Source: Cognatishimia sp. F0-27
Lineage (GTDB): Bacteria > Pseudomonadota > Alphaproteobacteria > Rhodobacterales > Rhodobacteraceae
Reading direction: 5' to 3'
Assembly (NCBI RefSeq): GCF_020667845.1
Contig: NZ_JAFMPQ010000011.1
Coordinates: 1 to 64,000, forward strand
Length of the DNA stretch: 64,000 bases
Part shown: one piece after another, positions 1-8,786 of the stretch
Layout of the letters: each line of letters starts with the position of its first letter
How positions within the stretch are numbered: position 1 is the stretch's first letter
Program-made: the position numbers and the translations under genes
Notes under the pieces: model-generated
What the model was told of the DNA's origin: nothing
Database searches by the model: none
What the model saw: only the letters and a program-made list of their open reading frames with translations

Positions 1-95
1 GTGCAGGGTGCAGGGTGCAGGGTGCAGGGTGCAGGGTGCAGGGTGCAGGGTGCAGGGTGCAGGGTGCAGGGTGCAGGGTGCAGGGTGCAGGGTGC
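1..95. repeat. 7-bp tandem repeat (gtgcagg), cut by the window edge
   Basis: Thirteen uninterrupted copies of gtgcagg followed by gtgc, starting at the first base, so the array probably continues outside the window. The copies are essentially identical. The period is not a multiple of three, so all frames read through it as low-complexity peptide; I do not regard it as coding. Confidence 0.95.
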
Positions 96-400
96 GCCTT
101 CCGCATCGACCTTTTTGCGCCTTCGGCAAATTCGGGAGTGACGTCACACGCCCACCGCCGGGCGCGCAAGATCGAACGGCGTGGCCGCGTTCGAAAACGC
201 CAAGGACGCGCCAAGGCTGGAAGCCTCCCTGCCACGTCACCCTCCCTGCCACGTCACAATGACGCCTATGGGAACACGCTGACGCCGATGCGTGCGCCGT
301 GGCGGTGTTTGCGGCGCAGGATCGACGGAAACTGTCGTTTTTACTCTGCCGCGACGGGTGCCGGGCCGCTAGGCTCTGCCTCAACGCTAGGGAGAGACAC
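96..400. other. Gene-free upstream region with repeated CGTCAC motifs
   Basis: About 305 bases between the 7-bp array and the NuoEF-like gene, with no credible gene. It holds the palindrome TGACGTCA at 139-146 and a perfect 17-bp tandem duplication (224-240 and 241-257), each copy ending in CACGTCAC. These could be regulatory sites for the downstream gene; that is inference. A purine-rich ribosome binding site (gggagaga) lies just before the ATG at 401. Confidence 0.5.
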
Positions 401-2086
401 ATGGCACTGGATGAGCGCAAGGGCGTCTGGAAATCGGCACCGGGCAAGGGGCGCAAGACCCCGAAGGGCCGGCAGCTTGACGAACAGGCACATGCGGAGG
501 TCTGCGCTTTGCTGGAGGATCGCTCCCGGCAGCGCGATTTACTGATCGAGCATCTGCACCTGATTCAAGACCATTTCGGACATCTCTCCGCCCGGCACCT
601 GCGCGCGCTGGCCGAGGAAATGCGCCTGAGCATGGCCGAAATCTACGAGGTGGCGACGTTCTATGCGCATTTCGACGTGGTGCGCGAGACTGAAGCCCCG
701 CCACCTGCGCTGACCATTCGGGTGTGCGATTCGCTCAGCTGTGCGCTCGCGGGGGCTGAAAGCCTGCGTGCCGCGCTCGAAGAGGGGATGGATCCGACGG
801 AGGTCCGCGTGCTCCGCGCGCCCTGCATGGGACGCTGCGACACCGCACCGGTGCTGGAACTGGGCCACAACCATATCGACCACGCAACCCCCGAGAAAGT
901 CGCCGCGGCCATCGCAGCGGGCGATACCCACGCACGTATTCCCGATTACCAGACCTTGGCGCAATATCGCGCCGAAGGCGGGTACGAGACGCTCACGAGC
1001 CTGCGAGAGAGCGGCGAGTGGGAGGCGGTGCAGGAACAGGTGCTCTCCTCCGGTCTGCGCGGTCTTGGCGGCGCGGGTTTCCCGTCGGGCCGCAAATGGG
1101 GGTTCGTGCGGGCAAATCCCGGCCCGCGCTACCTTGCCGTGAATGGCGACGAGGGGGAGCCCGGCACGTTCAAGGACCGTTACTATCTCGAACGGGTGCC
1201 GCATCTGTTTCTCGAAGGGATGCTGATCGCGGCCTGGGCCGTGGAGGCGGCACAGTGCTACATCTACATGCGCGACGAATACCCGGCGGTGCTCGAGATC
1301 CTGCGCCGGGAGATCGCGGCATTGGAGGCGGCAGGTCTGGTGGCGCCGGGTCATATCGCACTGCGTCGGGGCGCGGGCGCCTATATCTGCGGCGAAGAAA
1401 GCGCGATGATCGAATCGATCGAAGGCAAACGCGGCCTGCCACGGCATCGCCCGCCTTATGTCGCGCAGGTTGGGCTGTTCGGCCAGCCGACACTTGTCCA
1501 CAATATCGAGACGCTACACTGGATTGCCCGGATCTGTCGCGAGGGGCCGGAAGTCCTGTCGGCGCATGAACGCAATGGCCGTGTCGGTTTGCGCAGTTAC
1601 TCGGTCTCCGGGCGCGTCGCGCGTCCGGGCATGTATCTGCTCGAAGCCGGTTCCACCATCGCCGACATTATCGCAGCAGCAGGCGGAATGGCCAAAGGCC
1701 ATGTCTTCAAGGCATATCAGCCGGGCGGTCCATCGTCGGGCCTGCTGCCGGCGAGCATGGACGACATCCCGCTCGATTTCGACACGTTGCAGCCGCACGG
1801 CTCCTTCATTGGCTCGGCAGCGGTGGTGGTTTTGTCCGATCAAGACAGGGCGCGCGATGCGGCGCTCAACATGTTGCGCTTTTTCGAGGATGAAAGTTGC
1901 GGTCAGTGTACCCCGTGTCGTGTGGGCTGCGAAAAGGCGGTCAAGCTGATGAGCGCGGAGACATGGAACCAGCCCCTGCTGGAAGAGCTGTGTCAGGCAA
2001 TGGCGGATGCGTCGATCTGCGGTCTGGGTCAGGCCGCGCCGAACCCCATCCGTCTCACGATGAAGCATTTCGGTGAGGAATTGTAG
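401..2086 (+). CDS. Fused NuoE-NuoF-like NAD-dependent dehydrogenase subunit (formate dehydrogenase beta type)
   Basis: 561 residues. The N-terminal third is a thioredoxin-like [2Fe-2S] domain of the NuoE/FdsG type with cysteines near 109, 114, 142 and 146 (CDSLSC and CMGRC). The rest is NuoF/FdsB: an FMN site with GGAGFP near 220, the NAD motif GDEGEPGT near 250, and the [4Fe-4S] motif CGQCTPC from about 500 with a fourth cysteine near 540. In this family the protein is the diaphorase arm that passes electrons between NAD and a catalytic partner, usually a molybdenum formate dehydrogenase alpha subunit. No alpha subunit follows; the next gene is on the other strand. The ATG at 401 has a good ribosome binding site; an upstream in-frame start at 299 lies in unconserved sequence. 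Formate as substrate is inferred from the family, not shown. Confidence 0.85.
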   Translation: MALDERKGVWKSAPGKGRKTPKGRQLDEQAHAEVCALLEDRSRQRDLLIEHLHLIQDHFGHLSARHLRALAEEMRLSMAEIYEVATFYAHFDVVRETEAPPPALTIRVCDSLSCALAGAESLRAALEEGMDPTEVRVLRAPCMGRCDTAPVLELGHNHIDHATPEKVAAAIAAGDTHARIPDYQTLAQYRAEGGYETLTSLRESGEWEAVQEQVLSSGLRGLGGAGFPSGRKWGFVRANPGPRYLAVNGDEGEPGTFKDRYYLERVPHLFLEGMLIAAWAVEAAQCYIYMRDEYPAVLEILRREIAALEAAGLVAPGHIALRRGAGAYICGEESAMIESIEGKRGLPRHRPPYVAQVGLFGQPTLVHNIETLHWIARICREGPEVLSAHERNGRVGLRSYSVSGRVARPGMYLLEAGSTIADIIAAAGGMAKGHVFKAYQPGGPSSGLLPASMDDIPLDFDTLQPHGSFIGSAAVVVLSDQDRARDAALNMLRFFEDESCGQCTPCRVGCEKAVKLMSAETWNQPLLEELCQAMADASICGLGQAAPNPIRLTMKHFGEEL

Positions 2087-2366
2087 CGCCGCACGACCTT
2101 GGACCCGTGCCCGCGCGCGGCGATAGACGCGCCTCTCTGGGCATGTCACGCGGGGCCGACTGCCATGGTGGCGCGATGCGCGATGCGATCAGTCTCCGAA
2201 ACACTCCCGGACGCCTGCCCGCGGTCTCGGCCCGGACCAGAAGCGGTGGACCCCCGCGCTCAAGGCCACGGATCGGCTCGAGGCAGGGCGCCCGTGGTCC
2301 ATAGGGGACTCGAGAGCCGTCCGGCCTGGGTCTCAAACCGGTCCGTGCCACCCCGCTCAGAGACTG
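2087..2366. other. Gene-free gap between convergent genes
   Basis: 280 bases between the NuoEF-like gene and the 3' end of the lytic transglycosylase. I see no gene, no remnant of a formate dehydrogenase alpha subunit, and no clear terminator. Confidence 0.5.
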
Positions 2367-3287
2367 TCACGGGGCGTTGCGGTAGACGGCGCAAAGGCAC
2401 CCCTTCGCCTTGAGGTCGCGACACAGGCGCCAGGCTGTGTCTTGCGTGTCGCGTCCGAGGCGCGCCATGAAGTACCCACCGCGCGGGCTGGCGCGACTGC
2501 GCTGCCAGATCAGTTCAGGCTCTTCATCGTCGATGACCGCGGTGCAGGCGCGCATGCGTTCCGAGAATTGCCGCCGGGCCCTGTCGCGGGTCGTGCCAAA
2601 GGCCACCTGCACGCCCCAACGCGAGAACTGTTCTTTCGGTTCGGGATACGGCGTAAGCACGCGCTGCCGAGCGAGGGCGTAACAGGCCGGCTGGAAGCCG
2701 ATATCCTTCTGCAGACGGTAATCATGGTCTTGCGGCGGCGCGTCGCGCCAGATCTGTGCCGGCAGGCCGGTGATGATCTGCACGTAATCAACCGTTTCCT
2801 GCGCAAGCCAACCGCTGCCGGCGACCAATCCGTTTGCCCGCCCCTCGCCGCCATTATACGCGATGGCCGCCATCCCGAAGCTGCCATAACGGCGTGTCAG
2901 GTCGCCGAGATATTCGGCTGAATACTCAAGCGCTTCCGCTGGGTTATACGGGTCGCGCAAACCGCGCCGTGCGGCGGTTGCCGGGATGAATTGCGCGATA
3001 CCCTGCGCGTTTGCGGGGCTGCGTGCATGTGGATCAAAGCGGCTTTCCTGCCAGAGCAGCCGGGCAAAAAAACCGGGATCGAGCCCGTGGTGATGCGCGA
3101 GCGTTTCGATCGCTTGGCACAGATCGTAGACCCTGTGCGCGGGGCGGATGCACTGCACCGGTCCGAACGCGCCGGGCGAGCATTGGGTCGCCGGATCGCG
3201 GGATGCATGAGCCCGAAGCTCGCCGGAAGAGAGCACGAGGGCCGCAAGAACAACGGCCGCAAGAACAAGGGCAAGAAGTGGTCTCAT
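2367..3287 (-). CDS. Secreted lytic transglycosylase, SLT family
   Basis: 306 residues. The N-terminus (MRPLLALVLAAVVLAALV) is a signal peptide or anchor. An SLT lysozyme-like domain follows: the catalytic glutamate lies in LLWQESRFDPHA, then GIAQFIPATA and AYNGGEGR, which are core SLT motifs. It would cleave glycan strands of peptidoglycan in the periplasm, releasing 1,6-anhydromuropeptides. The C-terminal 100 or so residues, with several cysteines and the ending KGCLCAVYRNAP, resemble a SPOR-like tail, but this is uncertain. The start at 3287 was chosen because it begins the signal peptide; the open frame runs far upstream into ftsY on the other strand with no plausible protein. It is divergent from ftsY, about 208 bases away. 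Confidence 0.85.
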   Translation of the reverse strand: MRPLLALVLAAVVLAALVLSSGELRAHASRDPATQCSPGAFGPVQCIRPAHRVYDLCQAIETLAHHHGLDPGFFARLLWQESRFDPHARSPANAQGIAQFIPATAARRGLRDPYNPAEALEYSAEYLGDLTRRYGSFGMAAIAYNGGEGRANGLVAGSGWLAQETVDYVQIITGLPAQIWRDAPPQDHDYRLQKDIGFQPACYALARQRVLTPYPEPKEQFSRWGVQVAFGTTRDRARRQFSERMRACTAVIDDEEPELIWQRSRASPRGGYFMARLGRDTQDTAWRLCRDLKAKGCLCAVYRNAP

Positions 3288-3495
3288 GGGTCCGAGCCTG
3301 CGCCCTGACCGGGGAACGGTCAACCGGCCTTTCATTCCGGCGGCTTGCGTATTACATCCCCTTCTGACGCGCCGCGCTCCGGCAGGCACGGACACCGTGT
3401 ACCGTCGCAGGCATGGCAGGCGAGGGTCCGGACTTCGAATGACGACGGTGTGCTCCGGACCCCGGTGGGACGGAAAGCCAGCCTCTGGAGGAAGA

Positions 3496-5043
3496 ATGTC
3501 CTTTTTCGGCAAGCTGAAGAACAAGCTTTTCAAATCCTCGTCGAAACTGGACGAAGGCCTCGACGCGATCATCCAGGATGGCGGAACGGAAGATGCCCCC
3601 GCGGCGCAGGCGCCTGCAAAGACGGAACACCCCGCAGCGCCCGCACCGGTGGCGGAACCACGGGACCCGGGCGCTCCGGGCGCTGACGCCGATGCTGTGG
3701 AGCCGCAACCTGCCGACGACGCGCTCAAAGATCCAAGCGCAAGCGACCTGACACCCCCGCGCGAACCGGAACCGGATGACAACCGGCCCTTCCCCTCGGA
3801 GGCGCTGGAACCGGAGACGCGGCGTGCCGAGGATGCGGAGCCCAAGGAAACGGACGCGGATGCCGAAGTCGCCGCTGATCTGGCGCCTCCGGCGTCTGCG
3901 GCACCCGCATCGCGCCCGGTTCAGGAGCCCCCGGCGGTGGCGCCGCCCCCCCGATCCGCGCCCGAACCGTCCAGGCCCCTTGCGGATGATCCCGCTCGGC
4001 CACCATCGCCCGCGCCGGCGCGCAAACACGACCGCGACAGACAGCCGGAACAGGCGCCCGCCCGCATCGACACGCGCGCCACGATCGACGCGATGGAAGC
4101 GATGGATCTCGCGCAGGCAACGGAAACGGCCGACACGGGTGCGCCCAGACCGGGCCTTCTGGGGCGACTGTTCGGGCGGGGCGAAAACAAGGGCGCCCCC
4201 GTCATCCGGCGTGAATTGAACGATGAGATGCTGGAGCAGCTCGAAGAGCTTCTGATCGCGTCGGACATGGGGGTCGAAACGGCCCTGCGCGTGACCGCCA
4301 ACATTGCAGAGGGGCGATTTGGCAAACGTCTCTCGACGCAGGAAATCAAACAGCTGCTTGCAACGGAAATCGCCCGGATCATGGAGCCTGTGGCGCGTCC
4401 CTTGCCGCTCTACCCGTCAAAACCGCAGGTTGTTCTCGTGGTTGGGGTCAATGGGTCCGGCAAGACCACGACCATCGGCAAGCTGGCATCGCAATTCCGG
4501 GCTGCCGGGAAATCCGTGGTGATCGCGGCGGGAGACACCTTTCGTGCCGCCGCGGTGGAGCAGTTGCAGGTCTGGGGCGACCGTGCCGGCGTCCCGGTGC
4601 TGACCGCGCCCGAGGGTTCTGATCCCGCAAGCCTTGCCTTTGATGCCATGGGCCGGGCACAGGCCGATGGCGCCGATCTGCTGATGATCGACACGGCAGG
4701 GCGGCTGCAAAACCGCGCCGATTTGATGGAGGAACTGGCCAAGATCGTGCGCGTGATCCGCAAGAAGGATCCCGATGCGCCGCACAACACGCTGCTTGTC
4801 CTGGATGCCACCACCGGGCAGAACGCGCTGCGCCAGGTCGAGACCTTCCAGAAACTTTCGGATGTCTCCGGCCTGGTGATGACGAAGCTTGATGGCACCG
4901 CGAAGGGCGGCGTGCTGGTGGCGCTTGCGGACCGGTTCGGTTTGCCCATTCACGCCATCGGCGTCGGCGAACAGATCGACGATCTTTCGCCGTTTGACCC
5001 CGAGGAATTCGCGGCCGCCCTGACTGGCCTCGATCCTTCGTGA
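3496..5043 (+). CDS. ftsY: Signal recognition particle receptor FtsY
   Basis: 515 residues. It is the membrane-associated GTPase that docks ribosome-SRP complexes at the translocon. An acidic, proline- and alanine-rich region of about 220 residues (the variable A domain) precedes the NG domain. GTPase motifs are GVNGSGKTTT near 317, DTFRAAAVEQ near 347, DTAGR near 399 and TKLDGTAKGG near 462. The start at 3496 follows a strong ggaggaag site and gives the amphipathic N-terminus MSFFGKLKNKLF. The A domain is longer than in E. coli relatives but such expansions are common in alphaproteobacteria. Downstream lies a dispersed repeat element that may act as its terminator. Confidence 0.97.
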   Translation: MSFFGKLKNKLFKSSSKLDEGLDAIIQDGGTEDAPAAQAPAKTEHPAAPAPVAEPRDPGAPGADADAVEPQPADDALKDPSASDLTPPREPEPDDNRPFPSEALEPETRRAEDAEPKETDADAEVAADLAPPASAAPASRPVQEPPAVAPPPRSAPEPSRPLADDPARPPSPAPARKHDRDRQPEQAPARIDTRATIDAMEAMDLAQATETADTGAPRPGLLGRLFGRGENKGAPVIRRELNDEMLEQLEELLIASDMGVETALRVTANIAEGRFGKRLSTQEIKQLLATEIARIMEPVARPLPLYPSKPQVVLVVGVNGSGKTTTIGKLASQFRAAGKSVVIAAGDTFRAAAVEQLQVWGDRAGVPVLTAPEGSDPASLAFDAMGRAQADGADLLMIDTAGRLQNRADLMEELAKIVRVIRKKDPDAPHNTLLVLDATTGQNALRQVETFQKLSDVSGLVMTKLDGTAKGGVLVALADRFGLPIHAIGVGEQIDDLSPFDPEEFAAALTGLDPS

Positions 5044-5055
5044 GCCGGCGCGGGG

Positions 5056-5115
5056 TTTCTTTGAGCTCGAAATATCCCGGGGGGCTCGCCTCTGGCGAGC
5101 GGGGGCAGCGCCCCC
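5056..5115 (+). repeat. Dispersed intergenic repeat, copy 1
   Basis: Layout: tttcttt, then aatatcccgggg, then a private stem GCTCGCC/GGCGAGC, then gggggcagcgccccc. It sits just 3' of ftsY on the same strand. Related copies lie at 6901-6950, 19166-19227, 26025-26070, 29279-29324 and 43012-43054. The hairpins suggest a role in transcript ends, although no long U-run follows. Confidence 0.85.
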
Positions 5116-5142
5116 ACAGATCCAAAATGAAAGGCCTGCGCG

Positions 5143-6045
5143 TTGAGTGAGGCATTGATCGCGCTCGAGGGCACGGAGGCGGGCCATCGGGTCGCCTTGA
5201 TGCTGGCGCTGCTTGCGGCGTTTCTGCATGCCGCCTTCGGCGCGCTGCAAAAGGGCCGGCACGACCCGTGGCAGAGCCGCGCGGCCATCGATCTCAGCTA
5301 CGGGCTGATGGCGGCGCCCATTGCCCTGTTTCTGGTGCCTTGGCCGGAGCCGCATATGTGGCCGATCTTTGCCGTGGCCTGGCTCATCCACACCGTTTAC
5401 AAGCTTCTGCAGGGCTACGCGTATACCCAGGGCGCCTACACGGTGGTTTACCCGGTGGTGCGCGGCACGGGCCCCTTGTTCACGGTGATCGGGGCCGGGT
5501 TCCTTTTCGGCGAGCGGTTTACAGGCGTGCAATGGCTGGGTGTCGGGGTTCTGCTTGCCGGCATCTACGGTCTGGCGCTCTACAATCTGCGCAATCTCAC
5601 CGATGGGCGTGACCGGTTGCCGCGTGCGTTGGTCTTTGCGGTGGCCACGGGTCTCTTCGTGGCGCTCTATACCACGTATGACGCTTATGGCATCCGGGCG
5701 ACCGCAGACCCGTTCACATTCCTTGCGTGGTTCTTCCTGATCGACGGCTGGGTCATGCCGCTGCTTATGGCGGGAAAACTGCGCCGGGCGGTGGTCGAGG
5801 GGGAGGGTGCTGCGCTGTTCCTGCGCGGCATGGTGGGCGGTGTTGTCGCGTTTTTCAGTTTCGGGTCCGTGATGCTGGCCACGCGTCTCGACAAGGTGGG
5901 CGAAGCGGCGGTTCTGCGCGAGACCTCGACGGTCTTTGCAGCGCTGATCGGTTGGCTCGTTCTGCGCGAGACGGTCGGTCCGCGGCGCATCGCGCTGATG
6001 GCGCTGATTGCGGCCGGCGCCGTGATCGTGGAGCTTGGCGGATGA
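5143..6045 (+). CDS. EamA/DMT-family membrane transporter
   Basis: 300 residues, strongly hydrophobic, with about ten predicted membrane segments arranged as two EamA halves (roughly residues 15-145 and 165-295). The substrate cannot be read from sequence; relatives export amino acids, metabolites or drugs. The TTG at 5143 is chosen because AAAGG lies eight bases upstream; an ATG at 5200 would also keep the first membrane helix. It stands between ftsY and yciB on the same strand, so cotranscription with yciB is possible. Confidence 0.8.
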   Translation: MSEALIALEGTEAGHRVALMLALLAAFLHAAFGALQKGRHDPWQSRAAIDLSYGLMAAPIALFLVPWPEPHMWPIFAVAWLIHTVYKLLQGYAYTQGAYTVVYPVVRGTGPLFTVIGAGFLFGERFTGVQWLGVGVLLAGIYGLALYNLRNLTDGRDRLPRALVFAVATGLFVALYTTYDAYGIRATADPFTFLAWFFLIDGWVMPLLMAGKLRRAVVEGEGAALFLRGMVGGVVAFFSFGSVMLATRLDKVGEAAVLRETSTVFAALIGWLVLRETVGPRRIALMALIAAGAVIVELGG

Positions 6046-6167
6046 ACGATCCGAGCGCGCGCGCCGCATATCGTCAAAAACAACAGCTTTTGTCGATCTG
6101 CGTTGAGCCTGACGCATGATCACCCTAGATCCCAAGTGACCGTCCGGTCCGCAGCCAAGGAGCGCCC

Positions 6168-6782
6168 ATGAGCCAGAACAAGATCAATCCCGTTCTCAAA
6201 TCGACCCTCGAACTGGGCCCGGTTCTGGGGTTTTTTGTGGCCTATCTCTGGTTGAAGGACGAACGCTACACCCTTTCGGGCGTGGCCTATGACGGATTCA
6301 TCATCGTCACGGCGGCGTTCATTCCGATTTTCCTGCTCGCCATGGGGGCGCTGTGGTGGCTCACCGGCAAATTGTCAAAGATGCAGGCGGTCACGGCGGT
6401 GATGATCGTGATTTTTGGCGGGCTGACATTCTGGCTGAACGACGAGCGGTTCATCAAGGTCAAGCCGACGCTGGTCTACCTTGTTTTCGGCGGGCTGCTC
6501 GGGCTTGGACTGCTGCGTGGGCAATCCTGGTTGCAGATGGTGATGGAGGAACTCATGCCGCTCAAGGACGAAGGCTGGATGATCCTGACCCGGCGGTTCA
6601 TGTGGTTCTTCTTTGCCATGGCGGCGGCCAATGAAGCGATCTGGCGGACGCAATCCACGGAAACCTGGGTCTATCTCGAAACCTTCGGCTTTCCGGTCGC
6701 GGTGTTCGTTTTCTTCATGGTGCAGTCGAAATTGTTTTCAGATTATGCGCTTGAGGAGGAGAGCCCGCAGAACGATCCGTGA
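6168..6782 (+). CDS. yciB: Inner membrane-spanning protein YciB (intracellular septation protein A family)
   Basis: 204 residues with five or six membrane helices. Typical family stretches are NPVLKSTLELGPV at the N-terminus, FGGLTFWLNDERFIKVKPT in the middle and NEAIWRTQSTETWV near the C-terminal helices. YciB/IspZ proteins act at the inner membrane in envelope maintenance and were first linked to septation; the biochemical role is not settled. The ATG follows AAGGAG with good spacing. Length matches the family. Confidence 0.92.
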   Translation: MSQNKINPVLKSTLELGPVLGFFVAYLWLKDERYTLSGVAYDGFIIVTAAFIPIFLLAMGALWWLTGKLSKMQAVTAVMIVIFGGLTFWLNDERFIKVKPTLVYLVFGGLLGLGLLRGQSWLQMVMEELMPLKDEGWMILTRRFMWFFFAMAAANEAIWRTQSTETWVYLETFGFPVAVFVFFMVQSKLFSDYALEEESPQNDP

Positions 6783-6900
6783 GCGCGATACGCTGTCGGG
6801 TCGCCGCGCTTTCGCCATCAGATTGCAGAGGTTTCATGCGGATCGGCGCGAGGATCAGGAGGGGGGGCGGTCGCTCCGTTGGAGCGGCTTTGTTTGTGGG

Positions 6901-6950
6901 GTGAGGGGCCAGCCCCTCACACTCCCCGGAGTATTTCAAGACAGAAGAAA
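6901..6950 (-). repeat. Dispersed intergenic repeat, copy 2
   Basis: Minus-oriented copy between the convergent 3' ends of yciB and the Lrp-type gene. The hairpin here is gtgaggggcc/agcccctcac, followed by actccccggagtatttc and gaagaaa. The stem differs in sequence from the other copies while the flanking blocks are kept. Confidence 0.8.
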
Positions 6951-6993
6951 CTCGCAGAGGATCCCTCGCGGGCAAATGGTGCCTTGGCGGCTG

Positions 6994-7428
6994 TCAGCGT
7001 GCGATTTTGGTGCTGAGGTGGATCAGGCTTTCCGAGCTTCTCACCCCTTCGGCTTCGCCGATCTTGTCCAGGGTGGCGTCGAGCGCCTCGGTATCCTGTG
7101 CGCTGAGCGTGATGAGCAGGTCGACGCGGCCCGAGGTTGTATGCACCGTTTCGACGGCGGGCATCGATTTCAGCCTGCTGAGCACGGCGGGGGCGGCGCG
7201 CGGCTCCAGTGCCACCAGCACCGTGGCGCGTAAGGGCGGCCGCAGCGCCGCGCCGCGCTTGAGCGTGTAGCCCGCGATGACGCCTTGCGTCTCCAGCCGG
7301 TCAAGCCGTGCTTGCACCGTTGTGCGCGCAAGGCCGAGACGGCGCGCCAGATCAGACACGGGCAGGCGGGCATTTTCCGCAAGCAACGCCACAAGTGCGC
7401 GGTCTGTTTCGTCGATATTTACGATCAT
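6994..7428 (-). CDS. Lrp/AsnC-family transcriptional regulator
   Basis: 144 residues. An N-terminal winged helix-turn-helix (VSDLARRLGLARTTVQARLD, residues about 24-43) is followed by an AsnC/RAM ligand-binding domain. It is divergent from the decarboxylase gene with 110 bases between the start codons. This pairing suggests it controls the decarboxylase in response to an amino acid, probably ornithine or lysine; this is inference. Length fits the family. Confidence 0.92.
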   Translation of the reverse strand: MIVNIDETDRALVALLAENARLPVSDLARRLGLARTTVQARLDRLETQGVIAGYTLKRGAALRPPLRATVLVALEPRAAPAVLSRLKSMPAVETVHTTSGRVDLLITLSAQDTEALDATLDKIGEAEGVRSSESLIHLSTKIAR

Positions 7429-7538
7429 GTCGTCAATCCGTCAGTTATATGCTTCATTTTGTGCTGAGTGACAGGTGATTGTGAAGGGGGTTTGATGTGA
7501 TCCTCTCTCCAGAACACAGATGAGTTGGAGAGGCAGTC
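7429..7538. promoter_or_regulatory. Shared divergent promoter region of the Lrp regulator and decarboxylase
   Basis: 110 bases, more AT-rich than the surroundings, with the run gttatatgcttcattttgtg in the middle. CGTCAG and CTGAGTGAC flank this run as an imperfect inverted pair, so it is a candidate Lrp site. No exact promoter boxes can be assigned. Confidence 0.45.
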
Positions 7539-8738
7539 ATGCATCACGATCGGTCCGGCGTCATTGCCGCGCGGGATTGGCTCTTGCGGCACCAGCCCGA
7601 CGAGCCGGTATTTTTCTTTGCCCCTGCGCGTTTGCGTGCGCGGGCATGGCATTTTCTGCGCCGTTTTCCGGGGCAGGTCACCTACGCTGTGAAGGCCAAT
7701 CCGGACCCGGCGTGCCTGCGCGTGTTGGTGGAGGCCGGTGTCGGCGCATTTGATGTCGCCTCGGTGGCGGAAATGCAGGCGGTGCGTGCCGTCGCCCCCG
7801 ATGCGGCATTGCATTACCACAACCCGATCCGTTCGGCAGGCGAGATCGCTCAGGCGCGCGGTTTCGGCGTCCGCTCATGGTCGGTCGATCGGGCGAGTGC
7901 GCTCGACGCGCTGGGCGATATTGCCGGCGCGCAGATCGCTGTCCGTCTGCGGCTGCCGGTTTCTGGTGCGGCTTATGATTTCGGGGCAAAATTCGGCGCC
8001 GACCCGGATGCCGCCGAGGCGCTTTTGCGGCTTGTGGCGGCGCGGGGCGGCGTGCCATGCATGACGTTCCATCCCGGAACACAATGCGAGAGCGCGGCAC
8101 CCTGGGCGGCGTATATCGCTGCCTGTGCGCAGATTGCCCAGCGTGCCGGGGTGCGCCTCGCCCGGTTGAATGTCGGTGGTGGGTTCGCCGCGCATCGCAG
8201 CGGGCGCGCACCCGACCTCGATGCCGTTTTCAACCGCATCGCGTCGGCCCGCGAGGCGGTCTTTGCGGACTCCGGAGGGCAGCCGGAGCTAGTCTGCGAA
8301 CCCGGACGCGCCATGGTGGCCGATGCCTGGCAGATTGCGCTGCGCGTGAAGGCCAGCGACGAGACCGGCGTGTATCTCAACGACGGGGTGTATGGCGCGC
8401 TGTCCGAGTGGCGCGACCTGCCACCGGGGGATCGGATCGCCGTCTTTGCCGCTGACGGCGCAGACCGGCGCGGCGCCGCCGTGCCGCGGGTGGTGTTTGG
8501 CCCCACCTGTGACAGTCTGGACCGGCTGCCAGCTCCGCTGCCGCTGCCCGATGATCTGCAGGTCGGGGATTATCTGCTGATCGAGGGGATGGGCGCCTAT
8601 TCCGGTGCGCTGGTGACTGGATTCAACGGGTATGGCGCAAGACAGGTCGTCACGACCGTCGCGACCGGCGCAATTCCCGTATTGCATGGCACGAAACCGA
8701 CCGGGCGGGGTCGAAAGGCCGCTGGACACCGCGTGTAA
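7539..8738 (+). CDS. Type III PLP-dependent decarboxylase (ornithine/diaminopimelate/arginine decarboxylase family)
   Basis: 399 residues. The alanine racemase-fold barrel carries the PLP lysine in TYAVKANP (K52), the phosphate-binding NVGGGF segment and CEPGRAM. The C-terminal domain has FGPTCDSLD (C324, the cysteine that contacts substrate across the dimer) and EGMGAYS. These features fit ornithine decarboxylase, which makes putrescine, better than diaminopimelate decarboxylase, but lysine/ornithine dual activity is possible. The ATG at 7539 follows TTGGAGAGG. Its divergent neighbour is an Lrp-type regulator. Confidence 0.88.
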   Translation: MHHDRSGVIAARDWLLRHQPDEPVFFFAPARLRARAWHFLRRFPGQVTYAVKANPDPACLRVLVEAGVGAFDVASVAEMQAVRAVAPDAALHYHNPIRSAGEIAQARGFGVRSWSVDRASALDALGDIAGAQIAVRLRLPVSGAAYDFGAKFGADPDAAEALLRLVAARGGVPCMTFHPGTQCESAAPWAAYIAACAQIAQRAGVRLARLNVGGGFAAHRSGRAPDLDAVFNRIASAREAVFADSGGQPELVCEPGRAMVADAWQIALRVKASDETGVYLNDGVYGALSEWRDLPPGDRIAVFAADGADRRGAAVPRVVFGPTCDSLDRLPAPLPLPDDLQVGDYLLIEGMGAYSGALVTGFNGYGARQVVTTVATGAIPVLHGTKPTGRGRKAAGHRV

Positions 8739-8786
8739 TCCTCCTAGTGTCCGCCTCAACAGAAGGTATGACACGGGACGAGCGCG

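Noticed and set aside
8-545. Open frames starting in the 7-bp repeat
   Set aside because: They are created by the repeat itself and run into unconserved sequence antisense or out of frame to the NuoEF-like gene.
6042-6119. 25-codon frame overlapping the EamA stop codon
   Set aside because: Too short, no motif, and only an ATGA overlap in its favour.
7429-7538. speF-type riboswitch before the ornithine-type decarboxylase
   Set aside because: The known element is far longer than the 110 bases available.
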